Shown here in pieces: positions 55,134 to 63,868 of a DNA stretch of 64,000 nt (position 1 is the stretch's first letter; every line of letters begins with the position of its first letter). The stretch spans positions 20,569 to 84,568 of the forward strand of contig JALOOM010000022.1 in assembly GCA_025454395.1 (NCBI GenBank). The letters run 5' to 3'. Below the pieces are notes generated by a model. It saw only the letters and a list, made by a program, of their open reading frames with translations. It was not told the origin of the DNA and ran no database searches. The position numbers were made by a program, and so were the translations under genes. Source of the DNA: Elainella sp. Prado103 (lineage in GTDB: Bacteria > Cyanobacteriota > Cyanobacteriia > Elainellales > Elainellaceae).

Positions 55134-55643
55134 ATGAAACAACTGTCGAATTGGGGTTTTAATCAAGCGAGTTGGAAAGGTGAACATGGTGAATATTGGG
55201 TACTGGTGCAAGGGTTACTGATGCTGGGCTACATCTTGCTGCCTGTCTATCGACCTGATGGGTTAGCGATCGAGCCACCCCTACTTTATGGAGTCTGGGG
55301 CTTATCGGCCTTGCTATTTGGGCTGGCGAGCATTTTTTTGATCAAAGGGGTGATGGATTTAGGAGCCAACCTGACCCCGTTACCCTATCCCAAACCGGAT
55401 GCTCAGCTCGTCCAAACGGGGATTTATCAAATCGTGCGACATCCACTGTATACCGGTGTCACTCTAGCCGCTAAAGCCTATGCGATCGGGCAACTCAGCC
55501 TGTCTCACTTTGCCGCCATGCTGGTGCTCTTTGTGTTTTTCAACTTCAAAGCCGATCGGGAAGAACAGTGGCTCAGCCAGCGGTTTGTCGATTATCCGCA
55601 TTATCGTCAGCAGGTGAAAAAGCTGATTCCCTGGCTGTTCTAA
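55134..55643 (+). CDS. Isoprenylcysteine methyltransferase-like membrane protein
   Basis: 169 residues from ATG 55134, which has a strong GGGAGGTGA site eight bases upstream. Four to five membrane helices are seen. The C-terminal half has the ICMT/PEMT pattern: VQTGIYQIVRHPLYTGV and ADREEQWLSQRF. Bacterial members methylate small or lipid substrates with SAM in the membrane; the substrate here is unknown. Next on the strand is fumC, 60 bp away. Confidence 0.85.
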   Translation: MKQLSNWGFNQASWKGEHGEYWVLVQGLLMLGYILLPVYRPDGLAIEPPLLYGVWGLSALLFGLASIFLIKGVMDLGANLTPLPYPKPDAQLVQTGIYQIVRHPLYTGVTLAAKAYAIGQLSLSHFAAMLVLFVFFNFKADREEQWLSQRFVDYPHYRQQVKKLIPWLF

Positions 55644-55704
55644 AGCCCCTGGATAGTCTACGCTAAATGCTGGGTCAGGATTAGCAGTAGACAGGAGACT
55701 TCCC

Positions 55705-57174
55705 ATGACCACCCCGATCGATCTTTCCCCCAGTGATACCTCCCCTGGCACTTCCCCTGATGAAACCCGGATTGAAACTGCCCGGATCGAAACCACCCGG
55801 ATTGAAACTGACAGCATGGGGGCGATTGAAGTGCCTGCTGATCGCTACTGGGGAGCCCAAACCCAGCGATCACTAAAATATTTTGCGATCGGGGATGATG
55901 TGATGCCACGCGAGCTGATCCGGGCGATCGGCATCCTCAAGCAGGCAGCGGCCAGGGTCAACCAAACGCTAGGCAAACTGTCAGCCGAGCAGGCAAGTTG
56001 GATCGAGCAGTCCTCTGAAGCTGTGATTGTCGGCGAGTTAGACGGTCACTTTCCTCTGCGGATCTGGCAAACAGGCAGCGGGACTCAAACCAATATGAAT
56101 GCCAATGAGGTGATCGCAAATCGGGCGATCGAGCTAGCCGGGGGACAGATGGGCAGCAAAGCCCCCATTCATCCCAATGATCACGTTAATATGTCCCAGT
56201 CCTCTAATGATACCTTCCCAACGGCCATGCATATTGCGGCTGTGGAAGAGATCGTTCATCGGTTATTACCTGGTTTGCGGAAGTTGCGGGATGCACTCGA
56301 TCGAAAAGCTCAAGACTTTCAGACCATTATCAAGATTGGCCGTACTCACCTGATGGATGCGGTACCACTGACTCTGGGGCAGGAATTTTCGGGCTATGTC
56401 TCCCAACTCGACAAAGATTTAAACCGGATCGAGGCGAGCTTGCCCGATCTCTATGAGTTGGCGATCGGCGGGACGGCGGTAGGCACAGGCTTAAATACCC
56501 ATCCTGAATTTGCCGATCGGGTCGCTGCCGCAATTGCCGCAAAAACCGGATTGCCCTTTGTTTCCGCTCCCAATAAGTTTGCAGCTTTGGCGGCCCATGA
56601 TGCCCTTTGCATGACCAGTGGAGCTTTGAAAACCCTGGCAGCCTCGCTGATGAAAATCGCCAACGACATTCGCTGGATGGGATCGGGGCCCCGCTGCGGG
56701 TTAGGAGAACTGCGGCTCCCAGAAAATGAACCAGGCTCCTCGATCATGCCAGGTAAGGTCAATCCTACCCAATGTGAAGCGATGACGATGGTTTGCGTAC
56801 AGGTGATGGGTAATGATGCGGCGATCGGGATTGCAGCGAGTCAGGGCAATTTTGAGCTAAATGTGTTCAAACCGCTGATCATTTTCAACCTACTCAATTC
56901 GATTCGATTATTGGCTGATGCCTGCCATTCGTTTACTGACTATCTGGTGGTCGATATGCAGCCCAATCATGCTCAGATTGAGCAGTTTCTTCATCACTCA
57001 CTGATGCTCGTAACCGCACTGAACCCCCATATTGGCTACGACAATGCGGCTAAAGTTGCCAAAAAAGCCTTTGCCGAAAACACGACTCTGAAAGCGGCCT
57101 GTCTGGAGCTGGGGCTTTTATCTGGCGAAGAATTCGATCGGATCGTGCGCCCGGAAAAGATGCTAGGTTGGTGA
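55705..57174 (+). CDS. fumC: Class II fumarate hydratase
   Basis: 489 residues from ATG 55705. The family signatures are [40 protein letters not shown] and [11 protein letters not shown]. It interconverts fumarate and malate. The first 37 or so residues, with a repeated RIETTRIET motif, are not part of the enzyme; ATG 55816 ([13 protein letters not shown]) would give the usual length of about 452 residues and might be the true start, though no better ribosome site precedes it. Confidence 0.95.
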   Translation: MTTPIDLSPSDTSPGTSPDETRIETARIETTRIETDSMGAIEVPADRYWGAQTQRSLKYFAIGDDVMPRELIRAIGILKQAAARVNQTLGKLSAEQASWIEQSSEAVIVGELDGHFPLRIWQTGSGTQTNMNANEVIANRAIELAGGQMGSKAPIHPNDHVNMSQSSNDTFPTAMHIAAVEEIVHRLLPGLRKLRDALDRKAQDFQTIIKIGRTHLMDAVPLTLGQEFSGYVSQLDKDLNRIEASLPDLYELAIGGTAVGTGLNTHPEFADRVAAAIAAKTGLPFVSAPNKFAALAAHDALCMTSGALKTLAASLMKIANDIRWMGSGPRCGLGELRLPENEPGSSIMPGKVNPTQCEAMTMVCVQVMGNDAAIGIAASQGNFELNVFKPLIIFNLLNSIRLLADACHSFTDYLVVDMQPNHAQIEQFLHHSLMLVTALNPHIGYDNAAKVAKKAFAENTTLKAACLELGLLSGEEFDRIVRPEKMLGW

Positions 57175-57245
57175 GATTGTAAACTGGGCAACTATGGACG
57201 GATTGGGTGGATGGAGACGACTGGATGGGAACTGGAAAGAGCAAG

Positions 57246-57902
57246 ATGAAACACCGGAAAGTGTCGATCGGGCTAGGTTTTGGGGTGATGATGCCAACGC
57301 TCTGGATGATGCCGATCGTTTGGGCGCATAACGTTGAGATTGCTGGGGAAGTAGCAGGCACTTGGCATGTAGAACCGAATCATCGCCCCAAGGCTGGAGA
57401 ACCTGCTCAGGTCTGGGTAGCTCTGACCCGCCAAGGGGGGGCTTTGCTGCCCTTAGAACAGGCTAACTGCCAGTTCTCAGTCTATAACGCGCCACGCCAA
57501 TCGGGCGATCGACCCATTCTTCAACCCGTCGTGGCACCGCTGTCCGTCGAACAATACCAGGGAATTCCCAGTACTTCATTCACCTTTCCATCCACCGGAC
57601 TCTACGAATTAACATTAGCCTGTAATCCCAAAACGGCTGGAGATTTTTCGCCCTTCGAAATGGCCTATGCGGTCACCGTTGCCACCGGATCATCGATCTC
57701 TCCCAGCCCTGTAGCTGCCTCGCCTATTCCGACTGATACTCCGATCGTTTCTCCTACTCCTTTAGATACAGCTAAATTAGATACAGCTAAATCCACAGAT
57801 GCAACGGAAAATAATTTGCTGCTGGTTTGGATCGGGGCTGTTGCTGTACTTTTGACGCTGGGTTTCTTATGGGCTGTCCCCCGGTTATTCAAAAAATCCT
57901 AA
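57246..57902 (+). CDS. Exported protein with C-terminal membrane anchor, unknown function
   Basis: 218 residues from ATG 57246; upstream ATGs at 57207 and 57225 are possible. The signal peptide ends near PIVWAHN. The mature domain (about residues 30-140) begins HNVEIAGEVAGTWHVEPNH and looks like a beta-sandwich (VWVALTRQGG, LYELTLAC). A Ser/Pro/Thr linker leads to a membrane helix (LLVWIGAVAVLLTLGFLWAV) and KKS. The overall plan recalls copper-resistance CopC-like or other envelope proteins, but I cannot claim a family. Confidence 0.75.
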   Translation: MKHRKVSIGLGFGVMMPTLWMMPIVWAHNVEIAGEVAGTWHVEPNHRPKAGEPAQVWVALTRQGGALLPLEQANCQFSVYNAPRQSGDRPILQPVVAPLSVEQYQGIPSTSFTFPSTGLYELTLACNPKTAGDFSPFEMAYAVTVATGSSISPSPVAASPIPTDTPIVSPTPLDTAKLDTAKSTDATENNLLLVWIGAVAVLLTLGFLWAVPRLFKKS

Positions 57903-59185
57903 CCTGCCCAGAGATTAAATGAGAATAGTGCAGTTAACATAGCCAGCAGCATTAAGCTAAACATTGACCAGACTCGATCGAACAATTCCGATCGTCCAAT
58001 CTGCCCCAGAATAATGAAAACCGTAGGAATGGTCAGGAGATAACGAGAAATACTCCAAGCAGTCCCACAAGAAGTAGAAACAGCGAGGATGAATAGACTA
58101 TACAGCGCAATGCCTGGATATCGGCGTAGTAACAGCAAACAGGAAATGAATCCGAAGGTGACTGCTGCTAGTTCGATCGCTGAATGGACGATCGCAGCCG
58201 TATTTTGTCCCCCAAGGGATGCAATTGCACTCGACCAGGCTTGTCCAGCCGCCGGTAAATTCATCAACCGACAGTTGAAAAAACTCGACTGAACTTGTTG
58301 AAATGCAGCCCCCCAGGTAGAGGATCGCCAAATGAGATGAACAATCAAGGGGCTCAATAGCGCAAGGAGCTCTCGCCCAATCTGCCCGCTGGGTTTGGGC
58401 TGAGCAGATTGATTGCATGGGGTTGAGGCTAACTCAGAAATCGGAGATCGCCGATCGGCTTGCCACCAGTCCAGCAACATTGGGATCAGCAAAGCCACCC
58501 CAACCGCCCTAGTCATGGCTGCGATCGAGGCAAGCAACCCTGCTCTCATCCACTGCTGGCGTTGCCCACAGACTAAACATCCCCAGGACAATGCTAGAAA
58601 TAGACCTTCGGTATAGACTTGCCCCATAAAAAAACTGGTGGGGAAACAGATCAGATAAAACACCGATCGCCAGGCAGTTTCGCTGTCGAAAGCTTGCTGG
58701 ATCCAAGTGTAGAGCATCAACATCCCTACAAGGGTGCTGAGACCAGAGATCACGACCCCTGCCAGTGTGGCTGTCGCGATCGGATTGAGCCCCGCATAAC
58801 GGAGGGGCAGCGACACTCCTCGGATCAGGTAAGGATAGACCGGAAAGAAAGCATAGTTGAGCGGCAGAGGACGATCCAAGGGCGGTTGGGCATTGATGGG
58901 CGGAGGCACGGTTCGGGCTTGCGGATCGTCATAGCCTTGGGTCGCGATCGACAAATAAAACTCCGAATCCCAGCCGACCTGCGCATTGAGAAAGGGTTCT
59001 GAGAGGTAGGGGCGTTGGCTCCAACGTTGAGGATCTGTATTAGCTGCCGTCCAAAACAGCACATGATCAGGATATTGCACTTGATAGCGAGCCGTAACAG
59101 CAGCTTGATAGCCCCATAGAATCACGCACCAAGCCAACCAGAGTAGGATGATCCGCCGCACTGAATTTCGATCTGACTTAACCAT
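57899..59185 (-). CDS. PIG-V/Gpi18-like mannosyltransferase, multi-pass
   Basis: 428 residues from ATG 59185; the longer frame to 59308 overlaps the AAA gene in another frame. At least nine membrane helices. After the first helix, GWDSEFYLSIATQGY carries the luminal Asp expected of dolichol- or polyprenol-phosphate-dependent transferases, and LNYAFFPVYPYLIR and QVYTEGLFLALSWG are PIG-V-like. The enzyme probably adds a hexose on the outer side of the inner membrane. Its ATG overlaps the TAA of the AAA gene by eight bases. Confidence 0.85.
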   Translation of the reverse strand: MVKSDRNSVRRIILLWLAWCVILWGYQAAVTARYQVQYPDHVLFWTAANTDPQRWSQRPYLSEPFLNAQVGWDSEFYLSIATQGYDDPQARTVPPPINAQPPLDRPLPLNYAFFPVYPYLIRGVSLPLRYAGLNPIATATLAGVVISGLSTLVGMLMLYTWIQQAFDSETAWRSVFYLICFPTSFFMGQVYTEGLFLALSWGCLVCGQRQQWMRAGLLASIAAMTRAVGVALLIPMLLDWWQADRRSPISELASTPCNQSAQPKPSGQIGRELLALLSPLIVHLIWRSSTWGAAFQQVQSSFFNCRLMNLPAAGQAWSSAIASLGGQNTAAIVHSAIELAAVTFGFISCLLLLRRYPGIALYSLFILAVSTSCGTAWSISRYLLTIPTVFIILGQIGRSELFDRVWSMFSLMLLAMLTALFSFNLWAG

Positions 59186-60983
59186 CCTCGCGATTGTTGA
59201 TAGCTTGTCGAGCAGGTAAGTTGGAATCGGGCGAACTAGCATCGGGTGAACTAGGATCGGGCGAACCAGAATCAGGCTGATCGGCAGCAGTGGCATCTCG
59301 TTTGGCATCAGCGAGTCGATCGCTCGAAAACTGGTTGGGAATGTCTTCTGGCAGCAAAGTCGTCAAAATCTCATCTGTGAAATTTGATAGCACTGCCAGA
59401 CGATTGGCTTGTCGTTCAATACTTTTTTCAAATAAATTACGGACAATGCGAGCATTACCAAAGGTTCGATCGCGATTCACATAAAGTTCTTCAAACAGTT
59501 TCATCAGCTTTTCGTGCGTCGCTGGAATCAACTTAAAGTGACTCTTCTCACAAAATTTATCAAAAATGGCTAGCAGCTCTTCCGGTTGATAATCATTAAA
59601 GTAAAAATAGCGATTGAAACGAGATTTCAAACCGGGGTTTGATTCGATAAACGCAGTCATCTCATCGGTATAACCTGCAACAATCACGACCAATCGATCA
59701 CGATAATCCTCCATTCGTTTGAGTAATACATCGATCGCTTCCTGTCCAAAATCTCGTCCTGAATCACTAGGCACCAAGGCATAGGCTTCGTCAATAAACA
59801 AAACTCCATCTAAGGCAGAATTCACCAGCTCATCCACGCGCTTGGCCGTCTGCCCAATATAACCGGCTACCATGCCAGCCCGATCGGTTTCAACCAGATG
59901 TCCTTTTTTGAGAAATCCCAAACCTTGAAAGATCCGACTGATGAGACGAGCGATCGTTGTTTTACCCGTCCCTGGAGGGCCACAAAATACGGAATGAAGG
60001 GATACTGAAGTGTTAGCCAAGCCTCGCTCTTGTCGAATCTTTTGCACCTTCAAAAAGTTGGCTAGGGTTTTCACTTCTTCCTTGATGTTATCCATACCGA
60101 CTAGATCATTTAATTCCGTCAAGGCTTGCTGAAGAATTTGAGCCAATTCAGCTTCAGTTTTAGCAGGCTCAGGCGAGTGAGCAACAGTTTGGGACTGCCC
60201 GCTTGCCGGTGGGGCAGAATTTGAGCCAGAACTTGAGCTAGAACTTGAGCTAGAACTTGAGCCAGAACTTGAGCCAGAATTTGACGGGTTGAAACCAGGT
60301 GGGTTTGGATGATTCGCGGAATTAGCAGGTACAACAAACGGATGACTTGTCAAAGTTCCAGAAGTGTTTGCTGATTCATTCGCCAAGCCATTCATACTAA
60401 TAGCCGCGATCGGCACAACTTGAGCCAGCCCTTCCTGCACAGTATTCAGCCTTGGGTAAGTATGAAGTAATTGCCAAACTTGAGACAGGGCTTCCATTTC
60501 CTGCATGGAAATTGTGCCATCTGATTTAACGATCGCCTGAGCAAATTTATAGATGGCGTTGACCGCTTGTTCCAAATAATTGGTGCCGCGTTCTTCATCA
60601 AGCTTGTTGAGTACCGCAGGCAGCAACAGTTGATCGGACGCAGTGGATCCGGCTGATGGCTCTTTGGTGACACTCAGCAAAATTTGCAGCGTTAGCTTTT
60701 GATACTTGATGCGATCGGCTTCCGAAAAATCCCAGCGATGCTGAGCCGCGTTCAGCTTCTCAGTATCTTGTTTAACCAATCCATAAACTGTGAGATACGC
60801 CAGCAATTCATTGGCACTAATCTCACCACTACTGCGCCCACAAATTCGCACAAGCTTAGCCAAATCGGTCAAGATCAAATCGGCAAAACGCGCATCTATC
60901 TTCAGTAAAGGTTGGAGTGCATGGTAGAGTGCCTCTGCCTCTTGCCGCACCATTCTGGCATTTACGAGTTGACTGAAATTCAC
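59178..60983 (-). CDS. AAA+ ATPase (CbbX/SpoVK type) with N-terminal TerB-like domain
   Basis: 601 residues from GTG 60983, which has AAGGGGG six bases upstream; the longest frame would start at a TTG inside the mobile element and is rejected. Residues about 20-190 resemble a TerB-like helical domain (twice LxxDGTIS-like). A Ser/Gly low-complexity linker follows at about 240-275. The CbbX-like AAA+ domain at about 300-560 has GPPGTGKTTIAR, GVLFIDEAYAL, and FNRYFYFNDY. Such ATPases remodel proteins, as CbbX does for Rubisco; the partner here is unknown. Its end overlaps the PIG-V-like gene. Confidence 0.88.
   Translation of the reverse strand: MNFSQLVNARMVRQEAEALYHALQPLLKIDARFADLILTDLAKLVRICGRSSGEISANELLAYLTVYGLVKQDTEKLNAAQHRWDFSEADRIKYQKLTLQILLSVTKEPSAGSTASDQLLLPAVLNKLDEERGTNYLEQAVNAIYKFAQAIVKSDGTISMQEMEALSQVWQLLHTYPRLNTVQEGLAQVVPIAAISMNGLANESANTSGTLTSHPFVVPANSANHPNPPGFNPSNSGSSSGSSSSSSSSSSSGSNSAPPASGQSQTVAHSPEPAKTEAELAQILQQALTELNDLVGMDNIKEEVKTLANFLKVQKIRQERGLANTSVSLHSVFCGPPGTGKTTIARLISRIFQGLGFLKKGHLVETDRAGMVAGYIGQTAKRVDELVNSALDGVLFIDEAYALVPSDSGRDFGQEAIDVLLKRMEDYRDRLVVIVAGYTDEMTAFIESNPGLKSRFNRYFYFNDYQPEELLAIFDKFCEKSHFKLIPATHEKLMKLFEELYVNRDRTFGNARIVRNLFEKSIERQANRLAVLSNFTDEILTTLLPEDIPNQFSSDRLADAKRDATAADQPDSGSPDPSSPDASSPDSNLPARQAINNREDG
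60221..60285. repeat. In-frame repeat in the AAA+ linker
   Basis: A unit of about 12 bp, GAACTTGAGCTA and variants, is repeated about five times and encodes the Ser/Gly run of the linker. Confidence 0.8.
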
Positions 60984-61013
60984 TGAACCCCCTTTCACTG
61001 TCCGCTGTTGCCC

Positions 61014-61189
61014 CTGATTGACTGACAAAACTCAAACTGCCCACTGCTGCGCAGAAGCAAGCTACACCCCAGCCCCTTGCCCGCTCTGGGAGAGGAGCTT
61101 TCGAACCAGATATTGGATTGGAAGTCCCTTTGCCCCTAGTGGGAGAAGGGATTGAGGGATGAGGGGATAAAGATTGGTCAGTCAATCAG
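61014..61189. mobile_element. MITE copy 2 (176 bp, inverted orientation)
   Basis: It begins with the same CTGATTGACTGACAAA (61014-61029) and ends with its reverse complement, one mismatch, at 61174-61189. A perfect 10-bp duplication GCTGTTGCCC flanks it (61004-61013 and 61190-61199). Reversed, it aligns to copy 1 across both ends. The middle differs: about 24 bp of the GCCCGCTCTGGGAGA region is flipped, and about 29 bp is extra. Its left end is 31 bp upstream of the AAA+ start codon. Confidence 0.88.
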
Positions 61190-61272
61190 GCTGTTGCCCT
61201 ATCGTCCCGATTGCCCTTGATCGGTGCCCTTAACCTATCATAGGAGAGCCAGGGAGGTGAACTGGTGAGCAA

Positions 61273-61476
61273 TTATCGATCGCGAATTTCCGCGTTCTTG
61301 CCCCGAATCGGAGGAAGGCGATCGACCAGACCCATTTCAAAGGCAATGGCGGGTAAATCTCCAGCAATGTATTTTCCAGGTTCGAAGATGCGGCTGGGTG
61401 TGAAGCAAATTTGTCGCAGTTCAACGACTTCAGTGGGTAAGAAAGTCGATCGATAGTAGCGATGTTCAATACTCAT
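61273..61476 (-). CDS. Candidate conserved 67-codon protein
   Basis: 67 residues from ATG 61476, with TAGG close upstream. It reads HRYYRSTFLPTEVVELRQI, then RIFEPGKYIAGDLPAIAFE and a charged end. The regular sequence and codon use look like a real small protein, and it is divergent from the DUF1802 gene, leaving about 40 bp between. I cannot name the family. Confidence 0.5.
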   Translation of the reverse strand: MSIEHRYYRSTFLPTEVVELRQICFTPSRIFEPGKYIAGDLPAIAFEMGLVDRLPPIRGKNAEIRDR

Positions 61477-61515
61477 AAGCCTATTTTCAATCTACTGAGA
61501 GGAGCCAGCCAGTAT

Positions 61516-62085
61516 ATGACCATTGCACTGAAAGAATGGGCAGTCGCCATCGAAGCCCTGATGCAGGGAGAAATGATCCTGCTGTTACGAAAAGGAGGTA
61601 TTCACGAACAAGGCGGTCAGTTTTCGATCGCTCAACCGCAGTTTTGGTTGTTTCCAACCTATGAACACCAGAAACCGCATTTACTGAAATCGCCTTACTG
61701 CGATCGAGTCAGCTTAGTAGAGCCAGGCTGGCATCCTGAGACGGTGAGCCTACAGGCTTGGGCCAGGGTCACTCAAGTTGATGCGATCACGGCAGCAGAA
61801 CAGGTGGCGGCATTACTATCTTTCCATATTTGGACAGAAACCTTTGTGGCAGAACGCTTTAAGTGGAAACCCCGATCGCCCCTATCGTTACTCCTGCTGC
61901 GGGTCTACCGATTGTCTCAGCCGTTGGTGTTACCCTATCGATCGGAGTATGGAGGCTGTAAATCCTGGATTGACTGGCACGAATGGATCTCCCCAACCGA
62001 GATCGCAGCTCAGCCGGTTCTGTCGGAGTCTGCCTATCAGCAGCAAGTACAAGCGATCCAGTCTGCGATCGAAGTTCTCGTCTAG
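61516..62085 (+). CDS. DUF1802 protein
   Basis: 189 residues from ATG 61516. DUF1802 features are ALKEWAVAIEALMQGEMILLLRKGGI, FWLFPTYEHQ and WKPRSPLSLLLLRVYRL. The family is frequent in cyanobacteria and other bacteria and has no known function, though linkage to restriction-like or nucleic acid genes has been noted in some genomes. It converges on a small gene with a terminator between. Confidence 0.9.
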   Translation: MTIALKEWAVAIEALMQGEMILLLRKGGIHEQGGQFSIAQPQFWLFPTYEHQKPHLLKSPYCDRVSLVEPGWHPETVSLQAWARVTQVDAITAAEQVAALLSFHIWTETFVAERFKWKPRSPLSLLLLRVYRLSQPLVLPYRSEYGGCKSWIDWHEWISPTEIAAQPVLSESAYQQQVQAIQSAIEVLV

Positions 62086-62127
62086 CATCTGGCTAAAACC
62101 GGACTAAAACTGGGCTAAAACCGGACT

Positions 62128-62160
62128 AAAAAAAGGCCAACTCCTCCCAGAGCCAGCCTT
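62128..62160 (-). terminator. Rho-independent terminator of the 58-codon gene
   Basis: Read on the minus strand, AAGGCTGGCTCT pairs with GGAGTTGGCCTT, including several G-U pairs, with loop GGGA. A run of seven T follows (62128-62134 on the plus strand are A). The orientation fits a minus-strand gene. Confidence 0.75.
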
Positions 62161-62167
62161 CAGCAGT

Positions 62168-62344
62168 TTACAGATTTTGTCGTTTTCTCAAATGGAGGAA
62201 ACCCAGCTTTGCGCGTTCCCAATCGGCAGCAGATTTCCAATATGCATCTTCTGCATCTGTAGAAGGACTACAAAGGCGCTCGATCCATTTCCAGACAATA
62301 TCGTAACAAAAGACACAGTATATTTTAAAAAACTTTACACTCAT
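62168..62344 (-). CDS. Small conserved-looking protein of 58 residues
   Basis: From ATG 62344 to TAA 62168-62170. Its sequence includes CYDIVWKWIERLCS, DAEDAYWKSAADWERAKLG and FLHLRKRQNL. The Trp-rich and acidic middle, basic end and three nearby Cys look like a real protein. A good terminator stands 8 bp after the stop, in the right direction, which supports a transcribed gene. It is below the usual length cut-off. I know no family name, and no strong ribosome site is seen. Confidence 0.55.
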   Translation of the reverse strand: MSVKFFKIYCVFCYDIVWKWIERLCSPSTDAEDAYWKSAADWERAKLGFLHLRKRQNL

Positions 62345-62417
62345 ATAAAACTTTAGATTGAATTCCTGCCCCAGAAATAAATATCAGTAATACCCCACCT
62401 GGGGGAGGAGCGAAAAC

Positions 62418-62481
62418 CTGGTTCGCCGCAAAACTGGTTCGCCGCAAAACTGGTTCGCTGCAAAACTGGTTCGCCGCAAAA
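62418..62481. repeat. Tandem repeat, four units of 16 bp
   Basis: CTGGTTCGCCGCAAAA is repeated four times, one unit with a single change. Confidence 0.9.
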
Positions 62482-62509
62482 CTGGGCTAACCATTTGCCG
62501 GATCACTCT

Positions 62510-62557
62510 CTCTAACCACCGCTCTAACCACCGCTCTAACCACCGCTCTAACCACCG
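62510..62557. repeat. Tandem repeat, four units of 12 bp
   Basis: CTCTAACCACCG is repeated four times without change, about 165 bp before the COP23-like start. Confidence 0.9.
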
Positions 62558-62721
62558 AGCTACTTAAAACTTTTGTCTGTTAACCTGCTTGATGCTGACA
62601 CTTTTTGGGCAAAGTTACGTCTAGGAAGTTACGTCTAGACCGCTATCAGCAAAACAGCCCCTTTAGTCGCTTCGTTAAATTGATACTTTTGCGAATCTTT
62701 TGTGTTCTGAGGATTTCTATC

Positions 62722-63552
62722 ATGGTGTTCAATGTGCGCTCCCGCTTCCAGCAGCTTGGTTTAACGCAGCTTGGTTTAACAGTGAGCGGAATTTTGTTAG
62801 CGAGTCCGATCGTCATGGCCACCTCTGTCCAAGCTTTGCCGAGTTGGCTACAACTCAGTGGAGATCGAGATCCAGTTTCGACTCCAGCCACCCGTTCTCA
62901 AACCACAACGGCTCAGTCTTCCGACTCCTCCAACCCGACTCGTCAGACTCCACAAAACACCGATCAGATCCGGTTTAGTTGTCAAGTGGTGAATGGTCAA
63001 TATACGGTAATGTATAATCCCCAGAGTCAACCTGGACAATATTATCCTTGGGCGACTCCGACGGCATTGGGCGGGGGCTGGAGTCCGGAACGTCGCTGCA
63101 ATGAAATTAGTCGGCGGCTAGAATCCTATCGTCCGGATGGCTTGTTGGAACTGCGGACAGGACAGGAGAACGGCTACAACACGGTTTGTGTGACCACGGA
63201 GGATGTGGCCACTTGCCGGATCGTTTTAACCGTGCCGCCTGGACAAGATCCGGTGGCGATCCGCGATCGAATCTTCAATAACTTGTTGGTGGCTGATAGT
63301 GGCGAACGTACCTCAGCCGTGATTGCCTATCAAGACAATGGGGATGGGATTTTGACCCAAATTGGTGAGGCGATCGGGATCAATCTCTCCAATCTAGGGA
63401 ATCGGCGCAGCAACAGCCCCAATGCGATCAATCTGCGGCCTTTCCTGGATTCAGCCGATCGGGGTACTGGGGCTAGATTGCAAACTTCAACTACACCTGC
63501 TGCTCAACCTGAGACTTCAGCCCCGCGGCTCAACCCCGGTAATTTTCGATGA
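62722..63552 (+). CDS. COP23-domain exported protein
   Basis: 276 residues from ATG 62722, with GAGGA nine bases upstream; the longer frame from 62605 is not supported. The signal peptide (with a QLGLTQLGLT repeat) ends near SVQA. A Ser/Thr/Gln linker leads to the COP23 domain (about residues 83-205), with FSCQVVNGQYTVMYNP, PERRCNEISRRLE, YNTVCVTTED, ATCRIVL. Four Cys could form two disulfides. COP23 was first named as a circadian oscillating membrane protein in cyanobacteria; its task is unknown. Confidence 0.88.
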   Translation: MVFNVRSRFQQLGLTQLGLTVSGILLASPIVMATSVQALPSWLQLSGDRDPVSTPATRSQTTTAQSSDSSNPTRQTPQNTDQIRFSCQVVNGQYTVMYNPQSQPGQYYPWATPTALGGGWSPERRCNEISRRLESYRPDGLLELRTGQENGYNTVCVTTEDVATCRIVLTVPPGQDPVAIRDRIFNNLLVADSGERTSAVIAYQDNGDGILTQIGEAIGINLSNLGNRRSNSPNAINLRPFLDSADRGTGARLQTSTTPAAQPETSAPRLNPGNFR

Positions 63553-63599
63553 AGTAATTTTTGCTCAGAAATGCGAGGAAAAGTCCATCAACAGGAAAA

Positions 63600-63673
63600 T
63601 CCCTCCCGGTTTATCCTTCCATCGTAGATGCTGATCTGAGATGGGATGATATCAGCCCGGGAGGGACTTTTTT
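63600..63673 (+). terminator. Terminator of the COP23-like gene
   Basis: TCCCTCCCGG (63600-63609) pairs exactly with CCGGGAGGGA (63657-63666). A second stem, GCTGAT (63630-63635) with ATCAGC (63651-63656), lies inside, next to the right arm. Six T follow at 63668-63673. Confidence 0.75.
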
Positions 63674-63757
63674 GTGGTGGAACGAGCTTGAAAACTTACT
63701 TGACTTGGTTAACGCCCTAATCTGTGGATATTTGTGGATATCTGTGGGCAACGGATC

Positions 63758-63853
63758 CGGATCGATTCACACGGATCGATTCACACGGATCAATTCACAC
63801 GGATCAATTCACACGGATCAATTCACACGGATCAATTCACACGGATCAATTCA
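63758..63853. repeat. Tandem repeat, about seven units of 14 bp
   Basis: CGGATCAATTCACA is repeated about 6.9 times; the first two units read CGGATCGATTCACA. It lies between the COP23 terminator and the end of the minus-strand partial gene. Confidence 0.92.
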
Positions 63854-63868
63854 CTAAGGCAGGTCGCT

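Noticed and set aside
58098..58418. Minus-strand frame of 106 codons inside the PIG-V-like gene
   Set aside because: It is an alternative frame of the membrane protein with no start signal or family features.
61014..61028. TTG at 61028 as the start of the AAA+ gene
   Set aside because: It lies inside the mobile element end; GTG 60983 has an AAGGGGG ribosome site and fits the family.
63758..63853. Possible CRISPR array
   Set aside because: The units are contiguous, 14 bp long and have no spacers; there are no cas genes in the window.
63561..63857. Plus-strand frame of 98 codons after the COP23 gene
   Set aside because: It reads through the terminator hairpin and the 14-bp array; the peptide is repetitive.
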